Shown in pieces: positions 43,744 to 54,666 of a stretch of DNA of 64,000 nt (position 1 is the stretch's first letter; every line of letters starts with the position of its first letter). The notes under the pieces are model-generated. The model did no database searches. It had not been told where the DNA came from and worked only from the letters and a program-made list of their open reading frames with translations. The position numbers and the translations under genes are program-made. Origin of the DNA: Pisaster brevispinus (lineage: Eukaryota > Echinodermata > Asteroidea > Forcipulatida > Asteriidae); contig JAMKCF010000001.1 in NCBI GenBank assembly GCA_023634235.1, positions 12,162,258 to 12,226,257 on the forward strand. Reading direction: 5' to 3'.

Positions 43744-43927
43744 TTATTAATGGGAATAACAGTGCGATGAGCCGGTCTTCACTGCGTGGTACTACCTTGG
43801 TTGGTGGTTGGCTGCTGTTAATGGACCGAGCCGAAGGCGAGGTCCATTAACAGCGGCCAACCATCAGCCCGGTCATTACCACGCAGTGAATACCTGCTCA
43901 TCGCACTGTTATTCCCTAATTAATAAA
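43744..43927. mobile_element. Fold-back (palindromic) MITE, 184 bp
   Basis: The left arm from TTATTAATGGGAATAACAGT and the right arm ending CACTGTTATTCCCTAATTAA are inverse copies running almost to the centre, with the turn near 43834-43845 (GAGCCGAAGGCGAG). Pairing includes GCGATGAGC, CACTGCGTGGT and GTTAATGGACC. It lies in the interval between the SET and kinase exons. Confidence 0.8.
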
Positions 43928-44529
43928 CACCTTGGAGAGTTTACGCACTCTGATTGGTCGAAGATTGGCCATGTAGGGGTGTATTAACATGCGATGTAAA
44001 GACCGGCTCAGTGAACGAGCGAATAAATGGCCCCTTAACAAGCACATTGTTGTGTAAAATCCTATGCACTATATTATATGTTTATTGATTAGTAAACCAT
44101 CCCAACCTGCAATTCATATTTAAGAATTTAAAACAATCACAGACAGTACACCTGTCCCCTTTTTTGTACCTAGGTCTGCACATTTCCTCCTTGGTATGTG
44201 GGCATAATTCTCGTGCAGACGTTCAGAGTACACTGATCGAAACGTTGTGACCATACCGGCTCTTTTCAAGAAAAAGATTTAAACACATTTGTACTCGCAA
44301 GTTTACTAGTAATAGTTATTTCTTGTTCTCCAATACCATGCAAAGCTTCAAACAGCTTGGACCAGCTTGTTTATTTTCCAGTATGTTTATTTTTCAGGTC
44401 GACCCTAATTAGTTGGTCCAAGCTGGTTAAACAAAAATGTAAGTGCATTTTCACACTTAAACACTCATTTTGTACATTCTGGCCAAACCTGATACAAACG
44501 ACATCACTTTGAAATTGATTTTATCTTAC

Positions 44530-44565
44530 CTTGGGGGGCTCATCGCTGGCATCTTCATCAGCTTT
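44530..44565 (-). CDS. Small acidic exon following the SET domain
   Basis: On the minus strand TTGACAG|AAAGCT ... CCCAAG|GTAAGA, 36 nt, phase 0 on both sides, encoding KADEDASDEPPK. It fits in frame after the SET exon ending RRKK. Probably an acidic linker. It is too short for a domain call; splice sites and phase are the evidence. Confidence 0.5.
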
Positions 44566-44918
44566 CTGTCAAGGAATAGTAAAAAAAATATAAAAAAATA
44601 AGACTGTTTTCCCCTTTTATTTTGGAATGTTCAGGTTCAAATCTAATAAGTTATAGATGCACCTAAGTGCTTGAATTTATGCCTTAAGATAGGAAAGTCA
44701 ATCCTTGGAAGAAAATGTGAAGAGGAGAAAAAACAAATAAATACAATTTAATTAAAATAAATACATGAAAACAATCTAAAGAAGACAAGGGAAGAGAGAG
44801 TATACAGTAACAGGAATTGAAAAAAATTATTTTTTCTTCAAAATATGACTGTGGTAGGTTATTATTTTCATTTCTCAGTATTTACTCTTCGCTCGCATTC
44901 TTGAAGACTTCACCTTAC

Positions 44919-45111
44919 CTTTTTTCTCCTTGGAACATTTTCGTCCCCATAGTCGTATCGAAGCTCTTCTCCTTCCTTAATGTTGCAGCGAGCAAACAGG
45001 CAAAGACAGGGAGTTCCATCTACGTCTACCACCTTCATCAATGTATTTGCTCTCCTTGCTAGCATGTCATTTACCATCCTGCATGCACCATCGGAATCAG
45101 AACCATCCACA
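44919..45111 (-). CDS. SET domain, C-terminal exon (KMT5A-like)
   Basis: Acceptor TTGTCATAG and donor AAG|GTAAGG on the minus strand. In frame after the previous SET exon it completes a Cys-Val-Asp (CVD) segment, then DACRMVND-type text (here GACRMVNDMLARRANTLM), KVVDVDGTPCLCLFA and IKEGEELRYDYGDE. GEELRYDYG is the SET cofactor/substrate-pocket motif with its Tyr. The NHS motif of human KMT5A is VND here, as I recall in other invertebrate KMT5A-like proteins. Predicted lysine methyltransferase activity is inference. Confidence 0.75.
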
Positions 45112-45291
45112 CTATGACAATTATTTAATAAATTGAAAATACAGAATATTCATTTGCAAATTTTTAAAATTTCACTAATTGTGGCTATTTTAATCTATTT
45201 CCATAGCCGTTGTACTTCAACAGGAAATCTATACAAAATAAAATAAATAACTCAGATATTCTTGAGCATTCAGAATGATGAATTAACTTAC

Positions 45292-45454
45292 CAGAATTTG
45301 GTTCCCTTGTCCTGAAAGAAGAACAGGAAGCTTCCTTTTTCTTCAGGGTATGATTGCGGCCTGTTTTCCCCTTCCTCCTGGGTGATAATCGCCCCACGAT
45401 ACTGTAAAAGAAAATCACCATGGGCAAAGGCCTTCGTGGTGAAGGTTCCATTAC
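45292..45454 (-). CDS. SET domain, N-terminal exon
   Basis: Acceptor GACATTTTAG and donor TCTG|GTAAGT. Encodes GNGTFTTKAFAHGDFLLQYR, GAIITQEEGE, EKGSFLFFFQDKGTKF. GxGxxx(T/A)xxxxxGDFxxxYxG is the first SET block (S-adenosylmethionine binding). It joins upstream in phase (TATATTG|GT gives Gly) and downstream in phase (TG|T gives Cys). Confidence 0.78.
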
Positions 45455-45775
45455 CTAAAATGTCAACAAGAAAATAAGTACTTATGAAAAACTTCAATTT
45501 TATTGTGTCACAAACATGAAGTTATACTTACGAATAGTGGAGGTGTAACCGTTTAATGTATATTGCTCCAATCACTCTTTTATTTCGAAAAGTATAGATC
45601 ATTTTACCAACCTCCAATAATCGATACACAACTGACGACAAAAGTTTTCACAAAATTTGGAGATCAAACTTTCTAGTTGCCTCAGCTTTACATTTAATCA
45701 TCTGTCGTGCATACATTTGACTAAATAAACAAAATAGACAATCTAATGGCCCGGCCAACCTTAAATGCAACTTAC

Positions 45776-45885
45776 CAATATAGTCATTAATGAACTTTAC
45801 TTCAAACCCATCAATGTCTGTTTGCCTCCTGCAAGCATCGCGAGCCTGCTGAATCGGCGACTGTCGCTTCGCTCTCTCATTATTT
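45776..45885 (-). CDS. Exon upstream of the SET domain
   Basis: Acceptor TTCTTCACAG and donor ATTG|GTAAGT, 110 nt. The open phase reads NNERAKRQSPIQQARDACRR, QTDIDGFEVKFINDYI and continues in frame into GNGTFTTKAF. It has the charged lead-in typical before KMT5A-like SET domains. Not visible as a long ORF; found by splice sites and phase. No further upstream exon was identified. Confidence 0.65.
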
Positions 45886-46120
45886 CTGTGAAGAAATTAC
45901 ATACAACACACTTGATATTGTTATAAGAGTTTCTATGTGTCGTCATTGATTAACTTACACTTCCTTTTATTCTTAAATTGTGTTTGGGAAATCCACACTC
46001 AGTGAACTACTCAATGAGACATTTACAATTACAAAACTCTGAGTTAAGAGAATTGTATTGAATACATATAAAAAGGGTGAAAAGTCTGGAATTTGTAATT
46101 TTGCTGTAATTTTGACAGTA

Positions 46121-46262
46121 TTTTACTGTATTTATTTACAGTAGTGTGTTGTATATTTGTTTTACAGTACCTTACTGTAAATTGTTGTTGCATCAACCAA
46201 AATTTTGCAGACAGTTCACAATGCGGTAATTTACTGTAAAATTATTACAGTATCATGCTGTA
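46121..46262. repeat. Cluster of ACTGTA/TACAGT palindromic motifs
   Basis: TTTACAGTA and TACTGTAAA alternate about eight times, including a 9-bp inverted pair around CCT (TTTACAGTACCTTACTGTAAA region, 46162-46182) and TTTACTGTAAAATTATTACA (46232-46251). It looks like the end of an old palindromic element. Confidence 0.6.
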
Positions 46263-46309
46263 CCTTACGTCATACACTTTTGACCAATGGCAAGTGTTCA
46301 CGGACACTG

Positions 46310-46375
46310 ACACGCCATCTTGTTTCTGCGGCAGTTTTGTGACTGTGTGGTAGTCGGCAGAAAGTGACAATCACG
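46310..46375 (+). other. Candidate first (non-coding) exon with nearby promoter motifs
   Basis: GACCAATGGC (CCAAT box, about 46282) and CGCCATCTTG (YY1-like, about 46313) precede GGCAGAAAGTGACAATCACG|GTAAGT, a strong 5' splice site at 46376. No ATG in an open phase is seen. The next acceptor on this strand is CCCTCTGCAG at 47062. Confidence 0.35.
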
Positions 46376-47062
46376 GTAAGTTTGTACAATTGTTAGGTTG
46401 GTACTTACAACGGTATCATTCTTAAAATCTGCGTGTATAATCATAGTCTGATAGTTGACTGTTAATGAAAATTTACTGACTGATACTCTGTAGGAAAAAC
46501 ATTGTATTATAGAAATATTTTCATGGGAAAGTAGCCGTGCCGTGGCTCGCGTATACGGCAGCAGTCAGTAGCACGAGGGTAGCAGGACTACACAGTACAA
46601 GTACAATGTACATCCATGCGGCCACCACAGGGCTTACGTTAAACATTGTATACATTGTGTTACATACAATTACAACATAAACAAGGTTAATGTAAATACA
46701 TCCTCTGGAACATTTCTAAGTTGTGGTTACAGCTATGAAATACGGTGAAATTTCTTGTTTGCCATTGGAAATTGTTGACAAGAAATGTCAGTGGGACTGG
46801 GAGGACAATGACACATGTAAAGGCAAGGAGCTAGATGCAGGACTAGTGTAATGATGTGAGGGCACAAAAGCTTTAAATATAAAATAGTGCCCACCTTGTC
46901 TGTAGAATCCAAGCATGAACAAAAGAAAGTTAAAAAAACCTGGACTTTAGTTTGACAGAGACACTAAATTTGTAGGGGCGTTCTTTAAGGAGAACCGCTT
47001 CAACAATATTGTATGTTGTTAAATAACTAATGATATTTTCACTCTTCCACACCCCTCTGCAG

Positions 47063-47216
47063 GTGCTTGGTGTGGATAAACAAGATTGGGTCAAAATGCA
47101 CGACAAAACTTGTCAAAAGCAAACGCACTGGCAAAGAAGTTCAACCAAAAAGGGAGCAATGCAATTCCATCATTGCTACATTTGTGAAGAAGCTTACAGA
47201 CTTTGAGTGGACCTAA
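47063..47216 (+). CDS. Candidate exon after CCCTCTGCAG, unknown product
   Basis: A strong acceptor (CCACACCCCTCTGCAG) is followed by sequence open in two phases for about 50 codons. One phase reads CLVWINKIGSKCTTKLVK, RTGKEVQPKREQCNSIIATF, VKKLTDFEWT and stops (TAA at 47214-47216). The other begins VLGVDKQDWVKMHDKTC and stops earlier. I recognise neither. It may be the terminal exon of the transcript starting near 46310. Confidence 0.3.
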
Positions 47217-47251
47217 TAACAATGATGACATATAAAGGCCACTATCTTTTA

Positions 47252-47622
47252 AAGGAACATTACAGAATTGGTAAGAAACAAAATCGTGAAGATCACAGAT
47301 TTACATAAAACTTACTTGGTCTAATGATGATGACAGTAGAAAACATCCCTTTAAATATTTCAGTCTGAAATGTCATGTTTGATGAGAAATAAATAAAACT
47401 AATTTCCTGTTTGGAGTTTATCGCTCAGTGAGCGTTTAATCTTTTTTTTTGTTGCATCGATGTCATGCGAAAGGTGTAATCACTATTTTTTCGTGACACA
47501 GATGGCCGATCGATCTCAAACTTCTACAGGTTTTGTCAGTTTGTGTATATGGTGGATTACATAAAGTGCTTACACTGCCAGCAACTGTTTTGTTAGTAAA
47601 AACCAATTCTGTAATGTTCCTT
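47252..47622. mobile_element. MITE with about 21-bp perfect inverted repeats, TA target
   Basis: AAGGAACATTACAGAATTGG (47252-) and its exact inverse CCAATTCTGTAATGTTCCTT (to 47622) bound 371 bp. TA dinucleotides flank both. No coding content. Likely a Tc1/mariner-type non-autonomous element. Confidence 0.8.
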
Positions 47623-47672
47623 TAAACCTCAACATTCTGGAATATCATGTTACAAATTTAATGTTCTCACAT

Positions 47673-47870
47673 TAAAGTCACTGGACACTATTATTGGTAA
47701 TTACTCAAAATAATTGTTAGCATAAAAACTTACTTACAAGCAATGGAGAGCTGTTGATAGTATAAAACATTGTGAGAAACGGCCCCCACTGAAGTAACAT
47801 AGTTTTTGAGAAAGAGGTAATTTCTCTCACTCAAATAATAAAAGACTTCAGCTGAACTTTTTTTTTCAGG
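47673..47870. repeat. Dispersed repeat, resembling one abundant in sea stars
   Basis: TTAAAGTCACTGGACACTAT followed by TTGGTAATTACTCAAAATAA, TTGTTAGCATAAAAACTTAC and GTGAGAAACGGCCCCCACTG. From memory this string is a very common MITE-like repeat in asteroid assemblies. Recall, not a search. Confidence 0.45.
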
Positions 47871-47974
47871 GCAAAAAAACTCCCGGAATTCCGGTTAAAA
47901 ACGGAGAAATCACATCCCTGATTCATATGTCGCATTTAAATCCACAATAAAATGCAATACCCTTATTTATCTGT

Positions 47975-48190
47975 TTAACTCTTTCAGCCCCAAGGGCGAC
48001 TATGTCGCCCAAGATAACACACAATAAAGCACTCAAGCCTGGGCACAAAGGCCATTTGTTAAAAAGCTGTAGTTTTGTCCATGTTCACCCTCCATACCCA
48101 AGCTTACCATCATTGGAAAGAGAAAGATCGGATCTTTTCAAAGACGGTAAAATAAAATAGGGTTGTTAGTTTGTAATTTCTTCAAATTAG
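47975..48190. mobile_element. piggyBac-like left end (MITE or solo end)
   Basis: TTAA (47975-47978) then CTCTTTCAGCCCCAAGGGCG and ACTATGTCGCC, the same design as the piggyBac left end at 28961 (TTAACCCTTT...GGCGAC...GTCG). About 100 bp inside, AAGCTTACCATCATTGGAAA parallels AAGCTTTCCAATGATG of that element. No right end is seen. Confidence 0.5.
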
Positions 48191-48599
48191 AGTAGAAAGA
48201 TCCGAAATGCCAAACACCTACGGAGCGCCATAAGGTTGTGTGCAAAAAAGTGTTTGGGTTTTCAGAACACACTGAGGAAACAAAGACCAAGAACTAGGAC
48301 ATTGTTTGGCTGATTTCAATGATTTTTAAATTATATGAAAGGAAATTAAATAAGTAAGACAATTTTTATTACTCATTATGCTCTTAATTAAAATCTTCAA
48401 GGTAACAATAGAGTTTGTAAAATCAAACTTTGAACACCACCTTCCTGTTGTGTGAGGAAGTGTGCTTTACGCTTGAGTGGTCAAAGAACGTGGGCTCCAG
48501 CAGTTGTTTATGTCAAAAGAACTTGGGGCCAGTCAGTCCGCAGCGCCCGCGTTAATGAGGTAAAATCCAGAATTTTCTTTGCACAGAGAAAACCGCAGC

Positions 48600-48699
48600 G
48601 AGCGCGCGAGATTTGTACGAGGAACAACGGGAGTTCGAGAGGTGTCTGTTTATTGCATTGGACGTTTTGTCCGAGTAGTTGGTGTCCAAGATGGCGTGG
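48600..48699 (+). promoter_or_regulatory. Candidate promoter and short first coding exon
   Basis: CpG-containing sequence (GCAGCGAGCGCGCGAG) precedes CCAAGATGGCGTG|GTGAGT: a YY1-type AAGATGGCG at the start codon (48691) followed after eight bases by a good 5' splice site. This arrangement is common for housekeeping genes. No downstream exon was matched. The 137-codon frame across it (48452-48865) is probably chance. Confidence 0.35.
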
Positions 48700-48865
48700 T
48701 GAGTGTTTGAAGTGTGAATTTTTCTTTCGAATGATGTATTTTTTTGCTATTTTCGATGTATTATTGCTTACTTTATTCGCTGTCAAACAAAAGTTAATAT
48801 CTCTAGGTAAATTTGAGGGGGTATTTTACTTGTTGCGCCCTGACTGGACTACACAAAATTGTTAA

Positions 48866-49640
48866 GAAAAACTGACGATGCAGAAAGATCAATGTGTAAG
48901 CTATCGTTTGGTAGGCTTTTTACGTTGTGGGAGCCACTGTGCATAGCCTTTTCTGGGCGAATATTATCCGCGTGATTTCGCTTTTTTAACGATTTTTGGC
49001 GCACGTGTTTACGACGTCGCCGTGCTGTGTGTGCATGTACCACCACGTAAAAGTACGGTGGGGGCAAATTTAACGTTGGAAGAGATTAAACACGCACAAG
49101 AAATGAATTTTTTATTTTGTGCAAAATTGTATGTAAGTGCCTTAAGCCAGGGTCGAAGTATATTAACAACACAAACATAGTAAACACTCAACATTATTTT
49201 GAAAAATCCATTCCACAATCGGCACTCTTAGAAATGTTGTGCTACTGCATGCTAGTGCTAGAGTCATACATCATGTAATTGCATTTTGTAAAGAAAGGTT
49301 TAGATTTTTGTATGACATTTTTATGTTTAAGGTTGACGAATGTTTATCGAAGAGTTCATTAAAACAAATTTTATGCAAATGCTTAGCCTAAATGCTAACA
49401 TAAACAATCAATTTTCAAAACAATCATGAATTCAATTTAGCGGTTTTGTATTTTTGTGAATATTACAGTTGTATGTTTTCCAGATAATGGTTTATACCCA
49501 AGTAATTCGTTCGGGCACGAATACAGTATAAATTTCTTCATGTTTTTTTCAGGGACCTTATGATGTTGGGCATACCATTCTTATTATTGCTTGCACGGTT
49601 AAACGTTTTTTTCTTTTTTTTTCTTTTTTTCTTGACTTTG
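48866..49640. other. No gene recognised
   Basis: AT-rich intergenic or intronic sequence. If the start at 48691 is real, this would be its first intron. Nothing else seen. Confidence 0.4.
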
Positions 49641-49739
49641 ACTGGCCTATTGTGACATTTGATTCAAAGTTTTACTGGCCTATTGTGACATTTGATTCAA
49701 AGTTTTACTGGCCTATTGTGACATTTGATTCAAATCACA
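49641..49739. repeat. Tandem repeat, 33 bp x 3
   Basis: ACTGGCCTATTGTGACATTT followed by GATTCAAAGTTTT starts at 49641, 49674 and 49707, copies identical as read. Confidence 0.92.
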
Positions 49740-50500
49740 GAGCTTTTTATTTCCGCAGACAATTGTAATAAATAATAAAGTTATGCCAGCACTTGCACTT
49801 TTTTTTAATTTCAACAAAATTCATGAAAATATCCCGCATGGGGGTATATTCGGTGAAAATTGTTCCCGCACCGAACTGGTTAAAATTCGTCACAAAAAAA
49901 TTATTTCGAAATGATGAAACTTTTTGTTTTATCTCCCCAATGTTAGGTCGAAACTTACTTTCTATTGCAGTATTTAAAAAAAGAGAAAAATTGCTAAAAT
50001 TTATTAAGAAAACAAACATTGTAGGAATATATGGTGCAATCTCGGGACCGGTACAGTTTGTGTGCTTTGTGCAATAGGAGTACCGCCGAAATATTGTGCG
50101 TATTAAATCAAAGAAAAACAACACTTTAACTAATGGAAAGCTCATAAGCTCAATGTTCATTAAAGTGATCGGAATAATGAAACTTTTTGTTTTATCTCCC
50201 AAATACTAGGTCGAAACTTACAAACAAACAAACAAACAAGTTTTAAATTCTTTTGCGCATAAGATAAGGTTGTGAAGGCAGAAATTATTAATCTTCACAG
50301 TTTTTACAAGGTCGTGTTTTAGCCATCAGCCCCCTTGGTTCCCTTTAGTGTCCCCAACCCCACCACCCAACCACCCAACCACGCCAGGCCGCTACACCCT
50401 TAGTCTTCCCCGTACCTCTCTGTCTGAGTTGGCGCAGGTTTTACTTTCAAAGTCCGAACAACCATCACAGCAACATAAATTTTGACCAAAAGATGATGGA
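49740..50500. other. AT-rich; repeated 45-bp segment; no gene supported
   Basis: GAAACTTTTTGTTTTATCTC followed by AGGTCGAAACTTAC occurs at about 49917 and 50179. The 151-codon minus-strand frame (50202-49747) is Phe/Ile/Asn-rich, as AT-rich DNA gives by chance, and overlaps an equally open plus frame. A C-rich CCACCCAACC stretch lies at 50360-50385. Confidence 0.45.
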
Positions 50501-50504
50501 TTTC

Positions 50505-50900
50505 AAAATAAATAACTTTTCATTATAATGTCGACCACTAAATTGAAACACAGAACTAGGGTGACCACATTTCAACCCCCATAAGACGACCATACAGACA
50601 AACACTACCGACTATACAGATGGTGACCAACAAATATCAACTCGGTCTTAATGATGGTTGTGGCTTCAAAAACATTTTTAACGGGGGTTTAGTTATTGTT
50701 TGCATTGGCCTATCTATATCTAACCACAAGAAATCCTACTCGCAGGAAAGCGTGTGATGATGGATGAAAACAATTAATATTAAATTTAATAACTTTTCAG
50801 TTTTATGACGACCAATGAGAAAAAAGCAGCATTAGGTTGACTGCGTTTCAACCCTCATGGCCGTATACAGACAAATGGCCAACAATTATCCGGAACCAAA
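50505..50900. repeat. Two diverged monomers of the repeat found again at 55.7-56.3 kb
   Basis: Both copies share AATAACTTTTCA(G/T)T, GACCA(A/C)T, GGTGACCACATTTCAACCCC (or GGTTGACTGCGTTTCAACCC), ACAGACAAA and CAACAA. The same consensus builds the array at 55865-56340, about 5 kb away. Confidence 0.6.
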
Positions 50901-51017
50901 CTATGTGTGATTCTGGCCCCGACTCTTTTGTGTTTGCAACTAAAAAACAACACTTTTCGCTACACTTTATCAGAGCATAAATAGCATGTAGGCTAGCGGT
51001 ATGCTGCATGCTCAATA

Positions 51018-51067
51018 ATGGACCGACAACTTGCAGAACGGCGCCGTAACCTCCGCAGTGCTCAAAG
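51018..51067 (+). CDS. Candidate first coding exon
   Basis: ATAATGGACCGACAACTTGC: ATG at 51018, translation MDRQLAERRRNLRSAQ, then AAAG|GTAAGG, a strong donor at 51068. Upstream DNA is intergenic in character. The peptide is basic and helical-looking, with no domain. No following exon was matched on the plus strand. Confidence 0.35.
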
Positions 51068-51307
51068 GTAAGGTGAAACTTGTATTTTGTAGAGTCCTAT
51101 TCTTTCCTAGACCCATAAAATGGGTCAATCCACTTTGTATCCTTGGCCCCAGCACCATTGCAATCAAATTTCTGCGCCCACTGTGATTTTTAATCCGGGT
51201 CCGGGAGCTGGTCCTCGATCATGAAATCATACAGAAAGGATACATCATACTGTCTTTACTGATCGAATGCTAACTGTACTTGTAGATATCTAGAGCGCGC
51301 CGATATC

Positions 51308-52420
51308 TAGCCCGCCTTGTTGGGCTGTTATGGCTCTCTTTTTTAACATCGGTCTTATGGTCGGTAGTGGCGACTATAAAAAGACCGATGTTAAAAGAGA
51401 GGGAAAAATTTCCGCATTCAGCCACCAGCTTTTTGGCGTTTAAAAAAAGTTTTTTTCAATTTTTTGTCTCCAGTTCATACCTGAGGATGTGTTCTATCGA
51501 TTCGGTGAATCTTGAAAACGTAAAAAAAAATAGTTTTCATAGGGGATCGGTTTAAAAACTAGGGATATTTGGTTAAATCCTCAAATTTTGGCGGAAAAAA
51601 AACCCCGCTTTTTCCCACACTGTCTTCTTCTCTCCTGTCTCCTCACTCACCCAGTCTCCATGTTGTCCCTCCATGTTTCTACCTGTATATTATCTACTGG
51701 AAGGAATGAACGTTTAATCAGATAATGCAATGTACTTACGGAGATTCGAACCTGTAACAAGAGAGAGAACAAATTACATGTGGGGTGTATTAAGAAAGCA
51801 TAGCCTGTACCACACGGCTATGAGGCATTGACACCAGAACAGTTTGTTTGTCGTACATGTTTCTCCCAATACCTGGTTCACCAAAGGTCATAATGAATAT
51901 GTAGTTTTTATGAATATTAAAATAAGCTGGGTTTGTCCAATGGCTTGCATAAACTGAATATTCATAACTTTGTTTTGGATTATTCCATTAGTACAAGCCC
52001 TAGGTAAGTTCAACGCGTGCTTTGTGGGTTGTTCTAATTTCCCTCCTAAATATCATCCTCGATTATTACCCATTCCACAAATAAAAAAGTCCTAGCGAAC
52101 TGTCCAATGCGCATGAACGATGACCGACTGATTGGAGTATTGCACAACTTATACAGACACACACACAGCAGGAAAACGAAACAGCATGGCGTTTGTTTTC
52201 ATCTCACTGCAAGACGAAGCCTTGCGATTTTGGGACACCTTTTTAAGCCTTTAGAATTGTTAAATTCTGCCTGTTTTCTGGCTGTACATGTTCGGTAAAC
52301 CCTCCTTGATAGGTAAGAATATAATTTAGTGAAAAAAACCCAGAACTTAGGGAGATAAATTGGTGGCGAGCAGCGGAAAGTTTGCCAAAGAGAGCCATAA
52401 CAGCCCAACAAGGTGGGCTA
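51308..52420. mobile_element. Non-autonomous DNA transposon with 32-bp inverted repeats
   Basis: TAGCCCGCCTTGTTGGGCTG... (51308-51339) and ...CAGCCCAACAAGGTGGGCTA (52389-52420) are inverse over 32 bp with one mismatch; TA at the edges may be the target. Just inside the left end, AACATCGGTCTT and AAGACCGATGTT (51344-51391) form a second hairpin. 1.1 kb, no ORF of note. The interior includes a tRNA-like B-box string (GGTTCGAATCTCC, minus, near 51740-51752). Confidence 0.75.
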
Positions 52421-52441
52421 TAGTATTGGGCTAGTAAGTAG

Positions 52442-52487
52442 ATATCCTGCCTGTGAGTGTTGGAATATCCTGCCTGTGAGTGTTGGA
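52442..52487. repeat. Tandem duplication, 23 bp x 2
   Basis: ATATCCTGCCTGTGAGTGTT with GGA repeats exactly at 52442 and 52465. Confidence 0.9.
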
Positions 52488-54666
52488 ATATGTTTATAAA
52501 ACATCATTTTATTTTTTTAAATTTAAATTTTAAATCTTCGGACAAAAATACATGTGTATACATTTAAAATTGTCCAGGTCAAGTCAAGACAAAAGTTTAA
52601 CAAAAAACTGTCATCATACTATGTGTCAGACCCAACAAAATCCTCTACTACCAAGTTATACTGTATAAAAATACAAAATGTGAGGCAAAAGTTTCTTAAT
52701 GAGACTGGAGGAAAGACAAATAGAGCCACAAGCAACGCAAAACAGGACAACTTGATTAAAAGGAGATTAAAAACATTAGGGAGCAAAAATCAGACAGTTA
52801 AATTGCTAGAGCTCTCATTTTGGATCTCAAGACATGGAAAGGTTCAGTGATGAGACTGTTCCTCGTTTCTCCATGGAAGCACCTTGCAATCGCAAGAAAG
52901 TTTTTTAAAAGAATAAAACCACTTGTTACAAATGATGCATCAAGCAGAATACCCTTCACACAGTTTTAATGAGAGACAATAAATCATGATCTATTCATTT
53001 AAAGATAATGCTTTTATAATGATAAGATTAAGTGTGAGAAAGCGGTGTCAAAATTTCTCATTTTAACTTTTCCAGCTAGAACTAGCACAAACAAGTAAAA
53101 ACAACATTTATGGCTCTGGTTTTTTAAACACCTTAATGGCACTTTGAGAGCCTTAATTTTTGTAAACATACAGTAGTTGAACTCACTTTTATTATTTTTT
53201 GAAGCATGGACCTAGATTAATCTCCCATAGCTTAATAAAAACTATACGACTTTCGTTTATGTGTCTTAGGTATCGCTGAACATCCAAATGTTAACGGAAT
53301 TTTGTCAACCAAAACAAGGAGACCAAATTGTTTTGTTTGAAAAATAAAGAAGCAAGAATTAGTATTAATCTGTGCTATTGAAAATGAAAAAGTATGGGTG
53401 GAACTTCAGGACAGTGAACAGTAATCTGAATTATCTGTACTGTTGTGGTAGAACGGTGCGAATGAAAATGGTGTTTCGGACGTTACATTGTCTGTAAACA
53501 TTCTTACCCCAAACTTCACTAAACAGAACAAAATTTGTATTCATGATATCAGTATTAAAATAAAAATACACTTACCGGTTACCCCATTCTAAGGCCTAAA
53601 AAAACCAAAACATTAAGTTGTTGCAATGATGTCGTTAAAAACATTTTTTCATCAAATGAAAAAGTTATCTCATTTTCCGTAAACATTTTTGTAACGTCCG
53701 AAACAACCTTAATTTTGAATCTCCTATTTTAAACCCTTCCTCTTTCTGCTGATAATGGTTTGTGTTGTTTTGTTTTGTTTGTTTGCTTGTTTTTGATGTT
53801 TTTTATTAGGTATGGATTCCAGGTTGTTTACTTGTAATTCGCAGGTTACAACACCATTTTCAACACCTGTGAGGCCATTTTATACTCTAGTACAATGAAT
53901 TTAACTTGTCAATCAACTAAGCCTATACATAGAGTTCACCACTTTTTGAAACTTCTACATGCATGCTAAACTCTCTGCAGCCAGAACTTGCCACCCCCCC
54001 GCCCCTAAAATCAAGCCTCTTTGCATCAACCGCCTACAACTCTTACACCAAGCAGGCTCCATAAATTGTAGAATCTACATAGAAACAGACAGTTTCTTTG
54101 TAGTTTCATACCTGATCACCAGCCCACTCCGCTTCCCTTTGCTTGAAAAAATGGAAACTTCTCAAGTGGTGCATTTCCTACTTGATCTCCTGGGGTTCGT
54201 CATACCTATGGTCGGACTATTGAACCTTCCAAATATCGGGGGGGGAGGGGGAGGGGCACCCGATCTCTCTCCTTGTAAGTCATCTGTCTGGGGAAGACAA
54301 CAGTCCACAGGGTGGTCCCTTTACCACCCCACTGCCCAACAAATCTTAAACATTCTGGACACACCTCACAAGACCTCTTTGCATTTCATTTGCATCCCAT
54401 ATTAACAATCAGCTTGACAAATTTTTGCACACCTTTAGCTTGAATATATGCCTCCTCTACCACTGCCCCCCCCCAAAAAAAAAAAAAACTGCCACCTTGA
54501 GTTCTACTACAAACGGTCAAACAAGAAGAGTTGCAAGCAATTCTTATCAAGTCCTTCTTGATGGCCAAGATTGATCATACTTATTGACTTAAAGACAGAC
54601 ATGGTTTTCTTAACTTTTTTACCTATTCCAACCACCAAGTGTCTTAATAAAGTGCACCCACACCTG
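52488..54666. other. No gene recognised
   Basis: AT-rich sequence. Open frames at 52554-52850 and 53959-54405 (plus) are not supported by homology or splice sites. G-run (54239-54256) and C/A-run (54465-54488) low-complexity blocks. Confidence 0.45.

Noticed and set aside
49747..50202. 151-codon minus-strand membrane-like protein
   Set aside because: Hydrophobicity follows from T-rich DNA, the opposite strand is also open, and no homologous motif is visible.
51730..51840. tRNA gene on the minus strand (A box TAGCCGTGTGGT, B box GGTTCGAATCTCC)
   Set aside because: The acceptor and anticodon stems cannot be paired and the spacing is too long. At most a worn SINE head.
52554..52850. 98-codon Lys/Asn-rich ORF as a host gene
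   Set aside because: Composition fits AT-rich chance translation and nothing similar is known to me.
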